Part shown: in pieces, positions 1 through 8,174 of the stretch
How the letters are laid out: each line of letters starts with the position of its first letter
Numbering within the stretch: the stretch's first letter is position 1
Assembly: GCA_937915825.1 (NCBI GenBank)
Contig: CALGGT010000041.1
Location: 1 to 24,680 of the forward strand
Direction: 5' to 3'
Length of the DNA: 24,680 bases
Source of the DNA: an uncultured Eubacterium sp.
GTDB taxonomy: Bacteria > Bacillota > Clostridia > Lachnospirales > Lachnospiraceae
Translations under genes and position numbers: made by a program
Notes under the pieces: generated by a model
What the model was told of the DNA's origin: nothing
Seen by the model: the letters and a program-made list of their open reading frames with translations, nothing else
Database searches by the model: none

Positions 1-393
1 GGGGTAAGAGGTGTGGTGCTAAGCAAAGGATGCGCCGATTGCTACCAGCCCAAGGTGACCCGGGCTACCATGGGGTCCATTTTACGGGTGCCTGTTTTAA
101 GAGATCGGGATTTGCAGGAAGAAGGAGAAGCGTTTCATAAAAGGAATGGAAAAATCATTGCCGGGGATCTTCAGGGAAACGAACTGGATCTGAATGAATT
201 AGGTCTAAGGCAGAAATATAAGGATTCCTCCTTCGGAGTTGTGATCGGAAACGAAGCCCATGGAATATCGGAACAAACCAGGGAGATTGTAGATATTCGA
301 CTGCGCCTTCCCATGGAAGGGAAGGTAGAATCTCTCAATGCGGCCATTACGGCGGCAATCTTCCTTTATGCCCTAAAGAATGGTAAATCGTAG
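1..393 (+). CDS. SpoU/TrmH-family RNA 2'-O-methyltransferase, 3' part
   Basis: The reading frame is open from the first base and ends at TAG 391-393, so the gene starts before the window; the GTG at 13 is internal rather than a start. The visible 130 codons are the SAM-binding trefoil-knot half of a SpoU methyltransferase: GVVLSKGCADCY near the window start, GVVIGNEAHGIS (motif 2) and LPMEGKVESLNAAITAAIFLYAL (the SLNAA region of motif 3). These enzymes add a methyl group to a ribose 2'-OH in rRNA or tRNA. The N-terminal substrate-binding part is outside the window, so I cannot separate a TrmH-, RlmB- or TsnR-like role. No terminator is obvious after the stop; a promoter for the next gene begins about 30 bases downstream. 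Confidence 0.88.
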   Translation, partial: GVRGVVLSKGCADCYQPKVTRATMGSILRVPVLRDRDLQEEGEAFHKRNGKIIAGDLQGNELDLNELGLRQKYKDSSFGVVIGNEAHGISEQTREIVDIRLRLPMEGKVESLNAAITAAIFLYALKNGKS

Positions 394-423
394 ATCCTTG
401 CAAGCACATGCATATTTTTTCTT

Positions 424-452
424 TTGACCTTGACATCATAATATGTTACACT
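424..452 (+). promoter_or_regulatory. Predicted sigma-A promoter of the nfeD-SPFH pair
   Basis: TTGACC (424-429), a 17-base spacer and TACACT (447-452), with a TG at 444-445 making an extended -10 (TGTTACACT). It lies 86 bases before the GTG start at 538 and no other gene lies between. A second TTGACA at 430-435 overlaps but has poor spacing to the same -10. Confidence 0.6.
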
Positions 453-537
453 AGAAGATGGTTGTAGTAAGTAGTTTTTTTCAGATTTTTCATATATGGA
501 ATTGAAAGATCCGAGAGTGAAAAGGGAGGTGTTTTAC

Positions 538-966
538 GTGAGCGTTCAAATGTGGTTGATTCTTTCTGTTGTTTTGTTGTTTGTGGAAATTTTAACCGTG
601 GGATTAACGACGATCTGGTTTGGGATCGGCGCCTGTTTTGCTGCGCTAGCCAGTTATTTGGGAGCGGATATCATCTGGCAATGGGTGATCTTTATTGTCG
701 TTTCCGTTTTCTGTCTATTCCTGGTTCGTCCCATCTTTAAAAGGTTGTGGGCACGAAGAGAAAAAACCAGGACCAATGTGGATTCCGTGCCGGGGAAGAC
801 CGGAGTTGTGAAAGAGAAGATCCGCAAGCATCATCCGGGACGGGTTTCGGTCAATGGCATTGACTGGTTGGCAAAAAGTGTGGAGGATGAAGAGATAAAA
901 GAAGGAACGGAAGTCGTGATCGAGAAAGTGGAAGGCGCTACTTTATTGGTTTCTAAGAGGCAGTAG
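538..966 (+). CDS. NfeD-like membrane protein with OB-fold tail
   Basis: 142 residues from the GTG at 538, chosen because GGGAGGT at 524-530 sits 7 bases before it; an upstream in-frame ATG at 496 has no ribosome site. Two or three hydrophobic segments (about residues 5-41 and 46-65) are followed by a basic stretch (KRLWARREK) and a soluble beta-rich region, residues 80-142, with GKTGVV and GRVSVNGIDWLAKS typical of the NfeD OB-fold. NfeD proteins are small membrane partners of SPFH proteins, and the next gene is one. The pair is thought to act in membrane microdomain organisation or membrane protein quality control; the exact substrate is unknown. Short NfeD form: no N-terminal ClpP-like protease domain. 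Confidence 0.85.
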   Translation: MSVQMWLILSVVLLFVEILTVGLTTIWFGIGACFAALASYLGADIIWQWVIFIVVSVFCLFLVRPIFKRLWARREKTRTNVDSVPGKTGVVKEKIRKHHPGRVSVNGIDWLAKSVEDEEIKEGTEVVIEKVEGATLLVSKRQ

Positions 967-983
967 TTCATCGAAGTAAGAAA

Positions 984-1041
984 ATAGCTCGGAAAGATGA
1001 GTCGGATTCGGATTCAGAATGAGATAGCCCGGAAGGATGAG
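984..1041 (+). repeat. Two imperfect 18-bp direct copies between nfeD and SPFH gene
   Basis: ATAGCTCGGAAAGATGAG at 984-1001 recurs as ATAGCCCGGAAGGATGAG at 1024-1041, two differences in 18, start-to-start 40 bp. The 125-base spacer is otherwise purine-rich with no promoter or terminator that I can recognise. Confidence 0.6.
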
Positions 1042-1091
1042 CTGGAAACAGACGAAGACGAAGAAATGAAGCGTCAGAAAGGAGGCATTCT

Positions 1092-2009
1092 ATGCCAGTT
1101 ATTATTTTTGTTGTTGTTTTGCTTTTGATCGTAACAAGTTGTATTCGGATCGTACCTCAGGCACAGGCCTGTGTGATCGAACGTTTAGGAGGATATTTAA
1201 CCACGTGGGGTGTAGGGATTCATTTCTTAATTCCTTTTGTAGATAGGGTTGCCAAAAAGGTAAATTTAAAAGAACAGGTAATGGATTTTAAACCCCAACC
1301 GGTTATTACCAAGGATAACGTAACCATGCAAATTGACACCGTCGTATTTTTCCAGATAACGGATCCCAAATTATTCGTATACGGCGTGGTGAATCCTTTG
1401 GTGGCAATTGAGAATTTAACGGCCACGACCCTTCGTAATATTATTGGTGATCTGGAGTTGGATCAGACACTGACTTCCCGTGAAACCATTAATACCCGCA
1501 TGCGTTCCAACCTGGATGAAGCAACGGATCCCTGGGGGATCAAAGTCAATCGTGTGGAATTGAAGAACATCATTCCTCCTCGTGAGATCCAGGATTCCAT
1601 GGAGAAACAGATGAAGGCGGAGCGTGAGCGAAGAGAAGCGATCCTGATCGCCGAAGGTGAGAAGAAATCCACGGTATTGGTTGCGGAAGGTAAGAAGGAA
1701 TCCGCAATCCTGGAAGCAGAGGCCGCGAAGCAAGCTGCCATCTTACGCGCGGAGGCGGATAAGGAAGCCACCATTCGTCGTGCCGAAGGTAAGGCGGAGG
1801 CGATTCGTCAGGTACAGAAAGCCAAGGCGGAAGGAATTGAATATTTGAATCAGTCCAATCCCACGAAGGAAGTGCTTACCATTAAGAGTTTGGAAAGCTT
1901 CGAGAAAGCGGCAGACGGACAAGCTACGAAGATCATCATCCCCTCGGAGATCCAGGGCGTAGCCGGTCTTGCCAGAGGCGTGGTAGAGTCTGTAAAGGAT
2001 GAAAAATAA
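1092..2009 (+). CDS. SPFH/Band 7 (stomatin/prohibitin-like) membrane protein
   Basis: 305 residues; AAAGGAGG at 1078-1084 is well spaced before ATG 1092. Residues 1-20 form one N-terminal hydrophobic anchor, followed by the band 7 domain: VPQAQACVIERLGGY, GIHFLIPFVDRV, then VNLKEQVMDFKPQPVITKDNV and RNIIGDLELDQTLTSRE. Residues 165-250 are a long charged coiled coil. The build matches QmcA/stomatin-like proteins, which form large ring or cage oligomers in the membrane and partner with NfeD, encoded just upstream. Within the coiled coil, residues 187-241 show five successive 11-residue units beginning AEG or AEA (starts at 187, 198, 209, 220 and 231). Function is inferred: membrane microdomain scaffold or control of membrane proteases. 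Confidence 0.9.
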   Translation: MPVIIFVVVLLLIVTSCIRIVPQAQACVIERLGGYLTTWGVGIHFLIPFVDRVAKKVNLKEQVMDFKPQPVITKDNVTMQIDTVVFFQITDPKLFVYGVVNPLVAIENLTATTLRNIIGDLELDQTLTSRETINTRMRSNLDEATDPWGIKVNRVELKNIIPPREIQDSMEKQMKAERERREAILIAEGEKKSTVLVAEGKKESAILEAEAAKQAAILRAEADKEATIRRAEGKAEAIRQVQKAKAEGIEYLNQSNPTKEVLTIKSLESFEKAADGQATKIIIPSEIQGVAGLARGVVESVKDEK

Positions 2010-2020
2010 TACCAATCGCA

Positions 2021-2087
2021 ACGACCATAGAAGATAACGACCAATGGAAGATAGCGATCAATGGAAAACAGTGATCAATTGGAGAAA
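2021..2087 (+). repeat. Four degenerate 16-17 bp tandem units before argF
   Basis: Units at 2021-2036, 2037-2053, 2054-2070 and 2071-2087 follow the pattern rYGAYCAAtGGAAgAta; for example ACGACCAATGGAAGATA then GCGATCAATGGAAAACA. They fill almost the whole 92-base gap between the SPFH gene and argF and end in the purine-rich argF ribosome site. No promoter or terminator is evident there. Confidence 0.65.
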
Positions 2088-2101
2088 AGAAGGTTTCAAT
2101 T

Positions 2102-3100
2102 ATGAACGAGATGCAATTAAGAGGAAGAGATTTCCTGACCTTAAAGGATTTTACGCCGGAAGAGATTGAATACATGGTGGATATGGCGGCTGAATTAAAG
2201 GAACAGAAGAAGAAGGGAATTCCCCATCGGAATCATGAGGGGAAGAACATCGCATTGATCTTTGAAAAAACCAGTACGAGAACCCGCTGTTCTTTTGAAG
2301 TGGCAGCCCATGATCTGGGAATGAATGCTACCTATTTAGACCCTAAAAGCTCCCAGATCGGGAAGAAAGAAAGCATTGCCGACACCGCCAGAGTCCTAGG
2401 ACGCATGTTTGACGGAATCGAGTATCGAGGCTTTGGTCAGGAGATCGTGGAAGAGTTAGCTCAATACGCCGACGTCCCGGTTTGGAATGGGTTAACGGAT
2501 GAGTACCATCCGACGCAGATGTTGGCAGATCTGTTAACCATTCGTGAGCAATTTGGACATTTGAAGGGAATCCGTCTGGTTTATTTTGGAGACGCCAGAT
2601 TTAACATGGGCAACTCCTTAATGATCGCCTGCGCGAAGATGGGCATGCATTATGTAGCATGTACCAACCGGGCCTATTTTCCCAATGAGGCGTTGGTGAA
2701 CGAGTGTCAGGGGTATGCAAAGGAAAGCGGCGGCAGCGTTACCTTAACGGAATCGGTGGAAGAAGGCGCGAAGGACGCGGATGTATTCTATACCGATGTG
2801 TGGGTTTCCATGGGGGAATCCGACGCCGTCTGGGAAGAGCGGATCAAGGCGTTCCTTCCGTATCAGATTAACCGGAAGGTGATGAGTTACGGGAAGAAAG
2901 AGGCGGTTTTCATGCATTGTTTGCCGGCTTATCATGATCTGAAAACGGAAGTGGGTCAAATGGTTTATGAGAAATTTGGCCATAAGGAGTTGGAGGTAAC
3001 CGACGAAGTATTTGAAAAATATGCCGATGTGGTATTTCGTGAAGCAGAGAATCGAATGCATACCATCAAAGCAGTCATGAATGCGACACTACCATTGTAG
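2102..3100 (+). CDS. argF: Ornithine carbamoyltransferase
   Basis: 332 residues, the usual family length. It joins carbamoyl phosphate and ornithine to citrulline in arginine synthesis, in the cytoplasm. Diagnostic motifs are the carbamoyl-phosphate loop STRTR (58-62), HPTQ (136-139), an ornithine-loop SMG in DVWVSMGES, and HCLP (272-275). The start ATG 2102 is preceded by AAAAGAAGG at 2085-2093. The subtype (FEKTSTRTRCSFEVAAHDLGM, ENRMHTIKAVM at the end) is the long form shared by anabolic ArgF/ArgI and catabolic ArcB. No arcA or arcC is nearby, and citrate synthase follows by 28 bases, so I favour the biosynthetic role without proof. No dedicated promoter is visible. Confidence 0.93.
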   Translation: MNEMQLRGRDFLTLKDFTPEEIEYMVDMAAELKEQKKKGIPHRNHEGKNIALIFEKTSTRTRCSFEVAAHDLGMNATYLDPKSSQIGKKESIADTARVLGRMFDGIEYRGFGQEIVEELAQYADVPVWNGLTDEYHPTQMLADLLTIREQFGHLKGIRLVYFGDARFNMGNSLMIACAKMGMHYVACTNRAYFPNEALVNECQGYAKESGGSVTLTESVEEGAKDADVFYTDVWVSMGESDAVWEERIKAFLPYQINRKVMSYGKKEAVFMHCLPAYHDLKTEVGQMVYEKFGHKELEVTDEVFEKYADVVFREAENRMHTIKAVMNATLPL

Positions 3101-3128
3101 AACATGAGAAAGTGGGTGTTAAATCGAA

Positions 3129-4505
3129 ATGCAAACGGAAAAGAATCTAAACCTCTCCATTCATGAGGAATGGATGAAGAAAATGGCGAGACGATGCGAG
3201 GCGACCGGCGTGATCGATGCCACTCTCTACGATAAATATCAGGTAAAGAGAGGACTTCGCGACCTGAACGGAACCGGTGTGTTAACCGGGCTTACCGAGA
3301 TTTCTGAGATCAAGTCTCATAATGAGGTGGATGGAGAAAGAATTCCTTGTGATGGGAAGTTATACTATCAGGGGATCGACATTGAAGATATTGTGGCAGG
3401 TTTTGTTAAGGAAAAGCGCTTTGGATACGAGGAAATCGTGTACCTTTTGTTGTTTGGAGATCTGCCCAATGCTAAGGAATTACAGGAATTACAGGATGTA
3501 CTGGCGGAGTATCGCCGTCGTTTGCCGAGTGTGTTCGTACGGGATATTTTAATGAAAGCACCTAGTTCCGATTTAATGAATACGCTGGGACGAAGCGTGT
3601 TAACTTTGTATTCCTACGATGATCTGGCAGAGGATACATCCATCCCCAATGTTTTAAGACAATGTATGGAGCTGATCGCGTTAATGCCGATGTTTGCGGT
3701 GTACGGCTATCAGGCTTCCAATTATATTAATGAAGGTAAGAATTTCTTTATTCACAGTCCGAAGGATGAATATTCCACAGCGGAAAATATCCTGCATATG
3801 CTGAGAGAAGATTCGCAGTTTACCCCTTTGGAGGCACAGATCCTGGATCTGGCTCTGGTTCTTCACGCAGAGCACGGCGGTGGTAACAACTCTACCTTTA
3901 CCAATCACGTGGTGACCTCCTCGGGCACAGATACGTATGCGGTTATTTCCGCGTCGTTGGGTTCCTTAAAGGGAAAACGTCATGGTGGCGCCAACAAGAA
4001 GGTTTCTCTCATGTTTGAGGATATGAAGAAGAAGGTAAAGAATTGGGAAAATGAAGACGAGATCCGTCTGTACCTGACGTCCCTTTTGAATAAACAGGCC
4101 TTCGACCGTTCCGGTCTGATCTATGGAATGGGGCACGCGGTGTATTCGATTTCCGATCCCCGTGCCAGAACGTTTCGTAAATTTGTAAAGAAATTGGCGG
4201 AAGAGAAAGGCTTGCAAGAAGAATATTATCTGTACGAGCGCGTGGAACGACTGGCACCGGAAGTGATCGCCGAGGAACGAAATATCTACAAGGGCGTTAG
4301 CGCAAACATTGATTTTTACAGCGGTTTGGTGTATTCCATGCTAAAGATTCCGGTAGAATTGTACACGCCCATGTTTGCCATCGGGCGAATTTCCGGATGG
4401 AGTGCCCACCGCATGGAAGAGCTGATCAATGCCGGCAAGATCATACGTCCGGCTTACAAGGCGGTTTCGGAGCATCGGGATTATAAACCTCTGAAGGATC
4501 GATAA
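3129..4505 (+). CDS. Citrate synthase (Si type)
   Basis: 458 residues. It condenses acetyl-CoA and oxaloacetate to citrate, feeding 2-oxoglutarate and glutamate synthesis; upstream argF uses the same glutamate-derived pathway. The catalytic triad is present: H249 in HAEHGGGNNSTF, H336 in GMGHAVYSISDPRA and D395 in NIDFYSG. The N-terminal 50 residues, before GTGVLTGLTEIS, are a long extension relative to compact Gram-positive enzymes. The ribosome site before ATG 3129 is weak (only a G-rich AGTGGG about 12 bases up); an in-frame ATG at 3174 with GAGG upstream is an alternative start that would remove 15 residues. Methylcitrate synthase activity cannot be excluded by sequence reading. Many clostridia use an unrelated Re-citrate synthase; this one is the classical fold. 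Confidence 0.92.
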   Translation: MQTEKNLNLSIHEEWMKKMARRCEATGVIDATLYDKYQVKRGLRDLNGTGVLTGLTEISEIKSHNEVDGERIPCDGKLYYQGIDIEDIVAGFVKEKRFGYEEIVYLLLFGDLPNAKELQELQDVLAEYRRRLPSVFVRDILMKAPSSDLMNTLGRSVLTLYSYDDLAEDTSIPNVLRQCMELIALMPMFAVYGYQASNYINEGKNFFIHSPKDEYSTAENILHMLREDSQFTPLEAQILDLALVLHAEHGGGNNSTFTNHVVTSSGTDTYAVISASLGSLKGKRHGGANKKVSLMFEDMKKKVKNWENEDEIRLYLTSLLNKQAFDRSGLIYGMGHAVYSISDPRARTFRKFVKKLAEEKGLQEEYYLYERVERLAPEVIAEERNIYKGVSANIDFYSGLVYSMLKIPVELYTPMFAIGRISGWSAHRMEELINAGKIIRPAYKAVSEHRDYKPLKDR

Positions 4506-4517
4506 GGAAGAGTGATC

Positions 4518-4841
4518 ATGGATACAGAACAGATTTTATGTGCCTGCAGCGCGTATGAGCAAAAATTTTATCTAAATCCCAGATTTTCCAATCTTCCCCC
4601 GGCTGTGATCGATGAGTTAAAGATCCTGTCGGTTACGTATACGGAGGACGTGGGCGGGATCTTCACCATGGAGTTTGAGGAGGATGGAACCTTGTATTTA
4701 TCCACCACTGCCGGTGAGAGCGATTTTTCTTACGATGAGATCGGCGCCCGCTTGAAGATCAGTCAGATGAACCGGGAAAAAAGGGAATTATTTGAAATGT
4801 TGGAAAAATACTACAAAGGATTTTTCTTGGAGGAAGAGTAA
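4518..4841 (+). CDS. Small unrecognised acidic protein (107 aa)
   Basis: Start ATG 4518 is chosen because AAGGAAG at 4504-4510 is 7 bases before it; the GTG at 4512 would be too close to that site. The product is cytoplasmic-looking, with no signal or membrane segment. Visible parts are an N-terminal helix with two cysteines (ILCACSAYEQKFYLNP), a hydrophobic and beta-rich middle (GGIFTMEFEEDGTLYLST) and a charged C-terminal helix (MNREKRELFEMLEKYYKGFFLEEE). The gene is 12 bases after citrate synthase and 1 base before coaX, so it is translated as part of the same run. It may correspond to a Lachnospiraceae-restricted DUF (I tentatively think of DUF6145), but I could not check this. Function unknown. 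Confidence 0.8.
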   Translation: MDTEQILCACSAYEQKFYLNPRFSNLPPAVIDELKILSVTYTEDVGGIFTMEFEEDGTLYLSTTAGESDFSYDEIGARLKISQMNREKRELFEMLEKYYKGFFLEEE

Positions 4842-4842
4842 C

Positions 4843-5622
4843 ATGTTATTGGCCATCGATATTGGAAATACTAATTTTACATTTGGAGTTTTTGATCAGG
4901 AGGAGTTAAAATTCACCTTTCGTCAAACCACATCCGTTCGAACATCCAATGAGTTTGGGGAGGGGATCGTGGAAGGTTTGCACCGTCATGGTGTGGATGA
5001 GGGGGATATTCACGACGTGATCATATCTTCGGTGGTACCGATGGTGATGTATTCCTTTGAAAGCGCGATCCGCAAATATTTTCACAAGGATCCTTACGTG
5101 GTAGGAAGAGAGACCAAGTCGGGCATTAAGATCGCTTGCGCCAACCCCAAACAGGTAGGAGCCGACCGGATCGTGGACAGTGTGGCCGGTTATACCTTAT
5201 ACGGTGGTCCCATTATCGTGGTGGATTTCGGAACGGCGACCACCTATGATGTGGTAACGGAAGACGGTACGTTTATGGCCGGCGTCATCTGTCCGGGTAT
5301 TAAGATCAGCGCCAAGGCACTATGGTCCATGGCGGCTCAGCTGCCGGAGATCGAAATCCGCATGCCGGATACCATTCTGGCTAAGGATACGGTTACCAGC
5401 ATGCAGGCAGGACTTATGTTTGGAACCATTGGCCAGGTGGAATACATCATTCGAAAAATCAAAGAAGAAGCGGGTCTGCAAGATGCGAAAGTTGTCGCCA
5501 CCGGCGGCTTGGGACGTACGATCTCTGCCAATTGTAAGGAAATCGATTGTTACGATGGCAGCCTGACCTTGCAGGGAATCCGCCTCATCTACGAACGAAC
5601 GAAAGAACAGGAAAAGAGATAA
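4843..5622 (+). CDS. coaX: Type III pantothenate kinase
   Basis: 259 residues from ATG 4843, with GGAGGAAG at 4829-4836 just before it. An in-frame ATG at 4792 would lie inside the upstream gene and add 17 non-family residues. The enzyme phosphorylates pantothenate, the first step of coenzyme A synthesis. ASKHA-fold motifs are all seen: DIGNTN at 6-11 (phosphate loop, D6), GADR at 106-109 (D108, the proposed general base) and DFGTATTYD at 128-136 (D128, monovalent cation site), plus ATGGLG near the C-terminus. CoA supply fits the neighbouring acetyl-CoA-using citrate synthase, though co-location may be chance. Confidence 0.95.
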   Translation: MLLAIDIGNTNFTFGVFDQEELKFTFRQTTSVRTSNEFGEGIVEGLHRHGVDEGDIHDVIISSVVPMVMYSFESAIRKYFHKDPYVVGRETKSGIKIACANPKQVGADRIVDSVAGYTLYGGPIIVVDFGTATTYDVVTEDGTFMAGVICPGIKISAKALWSMAAQLPEIEIRMPDTILAKDTVTSMQAGLMFGTIGQVEYIIRKIKEEAGLQDAKVVATGGLGRTISANCKEIDCYDGSLTLQGIRLIYERTKEQEKR

Positions 5623-5623
5623 A

Positions 5624-6595
5624 ATGCCAGATACAAGGAAACCCTTTTATATTGGAAATGTAAAAATACCAGGAAGGTTGGTTCTCGCGCCGATGGCAGG
5701 CGTGACGGATCCAACCTTTCGTTTGCTTTGTAAAGAACAGGGGGTGGACCTGATCTATACGGAAATGGTCAGCGCCAAGGGGATATACTACATGAGTAGA
5801 AATACAGAAGCCATGTTAACCCTTTCCGAAGAAGAACGGCCGGTGGCCCTGCAGCTGTTCGGTTCCGACCCGATCCTTATGGGAGAGATTGCCGCCAAGA
5901 TCGAATCCCGCCCCTTTGATATCCTGGATTTAAATATGGGCTGTCCGGTTCCCAAGGTTGTAAAAAACGGGGAAGGTTCCTTCTTAATGAAGAAGCCGGA
6001 ATTGGCGGCGGCCATCGTAAGAGGGATCACGTCATCCATCCAGAAGCCGGTGACGGTGAAGATGCGCAAAGGATTTCGCATGGGAGAGGAACAGGCGGTA
6101 GAGCTGGCTCAGGCGGTGGAAGAGGCAGGAGCGGCAGCGGTTGCGGTTCATGGACGGTGCAGGGAGGAATATTATAGCGGTCAGGCGGATTATGAAATCA
6201 TTCGAAAAGTCAAGGAAGCGGTGAAGATCCCGGTGATCGGAAACGGGGATGTGGTAGACGGGAAAAGCGCGGCCAGGCTTTTGGAAGAGACCGGGTGCGA
6301 CGCCATTATGGTTGGGAGGGCTGCCAGAGGAAATCCCTGGATCTTTCGCCAGATCCGGGACTATCTGGATCATGGGATCGAAACGCCTAAGCCGGAGAAA
6401 GAAGAAGTGAAGAAAATGATCCTTCGCCATGGGGAAAGGATCTGTCAGGTAAAGGGGGAATACATTGGGATCCGGGAGATGAGGGCGCACTTTGCCTGGT
6501 ATTCCGCCGGTTATCCTCATTCCACCAAACTTCGCCAGGAGATGAATCATGTGGATGGCTTGGAAGGATTGAAGGAATTGTTACAAAGGTGGTAG
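5624..6595 (+). CDS. dusB: tRNA-dihydrouridine synthase (DusB family)
   Basis: 323 residues; the ATG follows the coaX stop with one base between, so the genes are co-transcribed. This FMN enzyme reduces uridines in tRNA D-loops using NADPH. Visible marks are the FMN barrel start APMAGVTDPTFR (22-33), the signature LDLNMGCPVPKVVKNGEGS with catalytic C107, VTVKMRKGF, VAVHGR and the phosphate-binding IGNGDV and GRAARGNPW. The C-terminal helical tRNA-binding domain (GEYIGIREMRAHFAWYSAG) is complete. The coaX-dusB order is common in clostridia. It may in practice be the bifunctional 23S rRNA/tRNA type seen in some Gram-positives; the sequence alone does not say. Confidence 0.93.
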   Translation: MPDTRKPFYIGNVKIPGRLVLAPMAGVTDPTFRLLCKEQGVDLIYTEMVSAKGIYYMSRNTEAMLTLSEEERPVALQLFGSDPILMGEIAAKIESRPFDILDLNMGCPVPKVVKNGEGSFLMKKPELAAAIVRGITSSIQKPVTVKMRKGFRMGEEQAVELAQAVEEAGAAAVAVHGRCREEYYSGQADYEIIRKVKEAVKIPVIGNGDVVDGKSAARLLEETGCDAIMVGRAARGNPWIFRQIRDYLDHGIETPKPEKEEVKKMILRHGERICQVKGEYIGIREMRAHFAWYSAGYPHSTKLRQEMNHVDGLEGLKELLQRW

Positions 6596-6700
6596 GAAAT
6601 CCCTATTTTTCATAAAATAATCAAATTTCAAACACATGGAGTTCACATTTATTTTCTATGATGAAAACAAGAATGAAGATCCAAAAAGGAGGCGGACGTT

Positions 6701-8161
6701 ATGAAACGTAAGAAAATACTGATTCTTGCTATCATTGTAGTTGTGATCCTTGCCGGTGTGATCACAGGAATTATTTTAAAGAAAAAAGGAAAGAAATCCA
6801 AAACCACCCAAAAAACGGTTACCACAAATTTGGAGAAGATGGATCTGACCAAATCCATTTCGGCAACCGGAACGTTGGAGAGTAAAAAGACCAAGACCGT
6901 CTCGGCAAATCTTACCGATATTACCATCAAGAAAGTCCTGGTTTCCGTGGGAGATAAGGTAACCAAGGGACAGAAACTCGTGGTATTTGACCAGAAAGAT
7001 CTGAAGAATAATCTGGCGGATGCCAAGGAAGAACTGGCTGAGGCAAGAAGTGATGCAAGTGCGGATTATTCCACGGCTGCCTCTCAATTGTCCGAAGCGG
7101 AGGAAACGTATCAAAGCGAGAAAAATTCCGCGGCAAAGAAGGTACGAGCTGCTCGTAAAAAAGTGAAGAAATTACAGGCGCAGATTAAGAATTATAAAGG
7201 CAGGAGAGAGGGACTTTCGAAATTAAAAGAAAGTTTGAAACAGGCGAAATCGGATCTATCTTCCGCCAAGGAAAGCGCGAAAAATACCAACAAACAGAAT
7301 CTTTCCAGTGTGAAAGAGAAGAGAACGCAGGTGACCAGCACCAACCGTAACAACCAAAAGAATATTAAAGAGGCGGTTAATAAAGTGGAAGAGGCGGAGG
7401 AGGCCTTGGAGAAGACGTCGGTAACGGCTACCATGACCGGGGTGGTAACGTCCTTGGCAGTTTCTGCCGGAGACGTGTTTAGCGGCGGGGAGATCTGCAC
7501 CATTGCCAAGGCGCGAAGCTTCCAGGTAACAACCTATGTGGATGAATACGATATCAGCGATGTTTCCGTGGGACAGCGTGTTGTAATCTTAACGGAAGCA
7601 ACCGACGAGAAAGAGCTGGAAGGGGAGATTACGTTTGTGGCACCGTCCACCGGTTCTTCTTCCTCCAGTAGCAGCAACAGTTCCATGGGCGGATCCTCTT
7701 CGTCGAGTTCCTCTTCCTCTTCGGATGGATATGAAGTTACCATACGGGTTAAGAACAAGGATAAGCGTTTGAAGATTGGCATGACAGCCAGATGCAGCAT
7801 TATTTTAGAGGAAGTGGATGATGTTCTGGCGGTTCCCTATGATGCCATCCAAAACCAAAAGGATAACGCCGGAACCATTACCGTTTTAGAGGGTGAAACC
7901 ACGAAGGAGATCCAGGTGACAACCGGAATGGAAAGCGATTATTATGTAGAGATTTCCGGAGATGGTCTGGAAGAAGGAATGAAAGTGGTTATGCCCACCG
8001 ATGAGATCGAAGATAGCAGCTCGGATTCCGGGAATGCTGCCAGCGGTCTGACCGGACTTCCGGGCGGCGGAAACGGCGGGCCGGACGGGAACGGCGGAAA
8101 TGGTGGAAATGGTGGAAATGGTGGTCCCGGAGGCGGCGGATTTGGCGGCCCCGGCATGTAA
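6701..8161 (+). CDS. MacA/HlyD-type membrane fusion protein
   Basis: 486 residues; AAAGGAGG about 9 bases before ATG 6701. Order of parts: basic N-terminus and one membrane anchor (5-26); half of the lipoyl-like domain with SATGTLESKKT and VLVSVGDKVTKGQ (55-95); a long coiled coil (100-238); second lipoyl half TSVTATMTGVVTSLAVSAGD (239-258); beta-barrel domain; and a C-terminal tail. Two low-complexity parts stand out: a Ser-rich stretch at about 317-342 inserted between FVAP and the next strand of the barrel, and a Gly/Asn-rich tail at about 449-486, encoded partly by 9-bp GGAAATGGT repeats (about 8095-8125). With the next two genes it makes a MacAB-like tripartite-derived exporter. In Gram-positives such proteins bridge to the wall side; the substrate (peptide, lipid or drug) is unknown. 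Confidence 0.88.
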   Translation: MKRKKILILAIIVVVILAGVITGIILKKKGKKSKTTQKTVTTNLEKMDLTKSISATGTLESKKTKTVSANLTDITIKKVLVSVGDKVTKGQKLVVFDQKDLKNNLADAKEELAEARSDASADYSTAASQLSEAEETYQSEKNSAAKKVRAARKKVKKLQAQIKNYKGRREGLSKLKESLKQAKSDLSSAKESAKNTNKQNLSSVKEKRTQVTSTNRNNQKNIKEAVNKVEEAEEALEKTSVTATMTGVVTSLAVSAGDVFSGGEICTIAKARSFQVTTYVDEYDISDVSVGQRVVILTEATDEKELEGEITFVAPSTGSSSSSSSNSSMGGSSSSSSSSSSDGYEVTIRVKNKDKRLKIGMTARCSIILEEVDDVLAVPYDAIQNQKDNAGTITVLEGETTKEIQVTTGMESDYYVEISGDGLEEGMKVVMPTDEIEDSSSDSGNAASGLTGLPGGGNGGPDGNGGNGGNGGNGGPGGGGFGGPGM

Positions 8162-8174
8162 GGGGGGATGTCTT

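Noticed and set aside
2102..3100. Calling the carbamoyltransferase catabolic arcB
   Set aside because: The subtype motifs do not separate the two roles, and no arginine deiminase or carbamate kinase gene is nearby.
6032..6550. 172-codon open frame on the - strand over dusB
   Set aside because: It is the complement shadow of a clear dusB gene; Pro/His-rich composition and no start signal.
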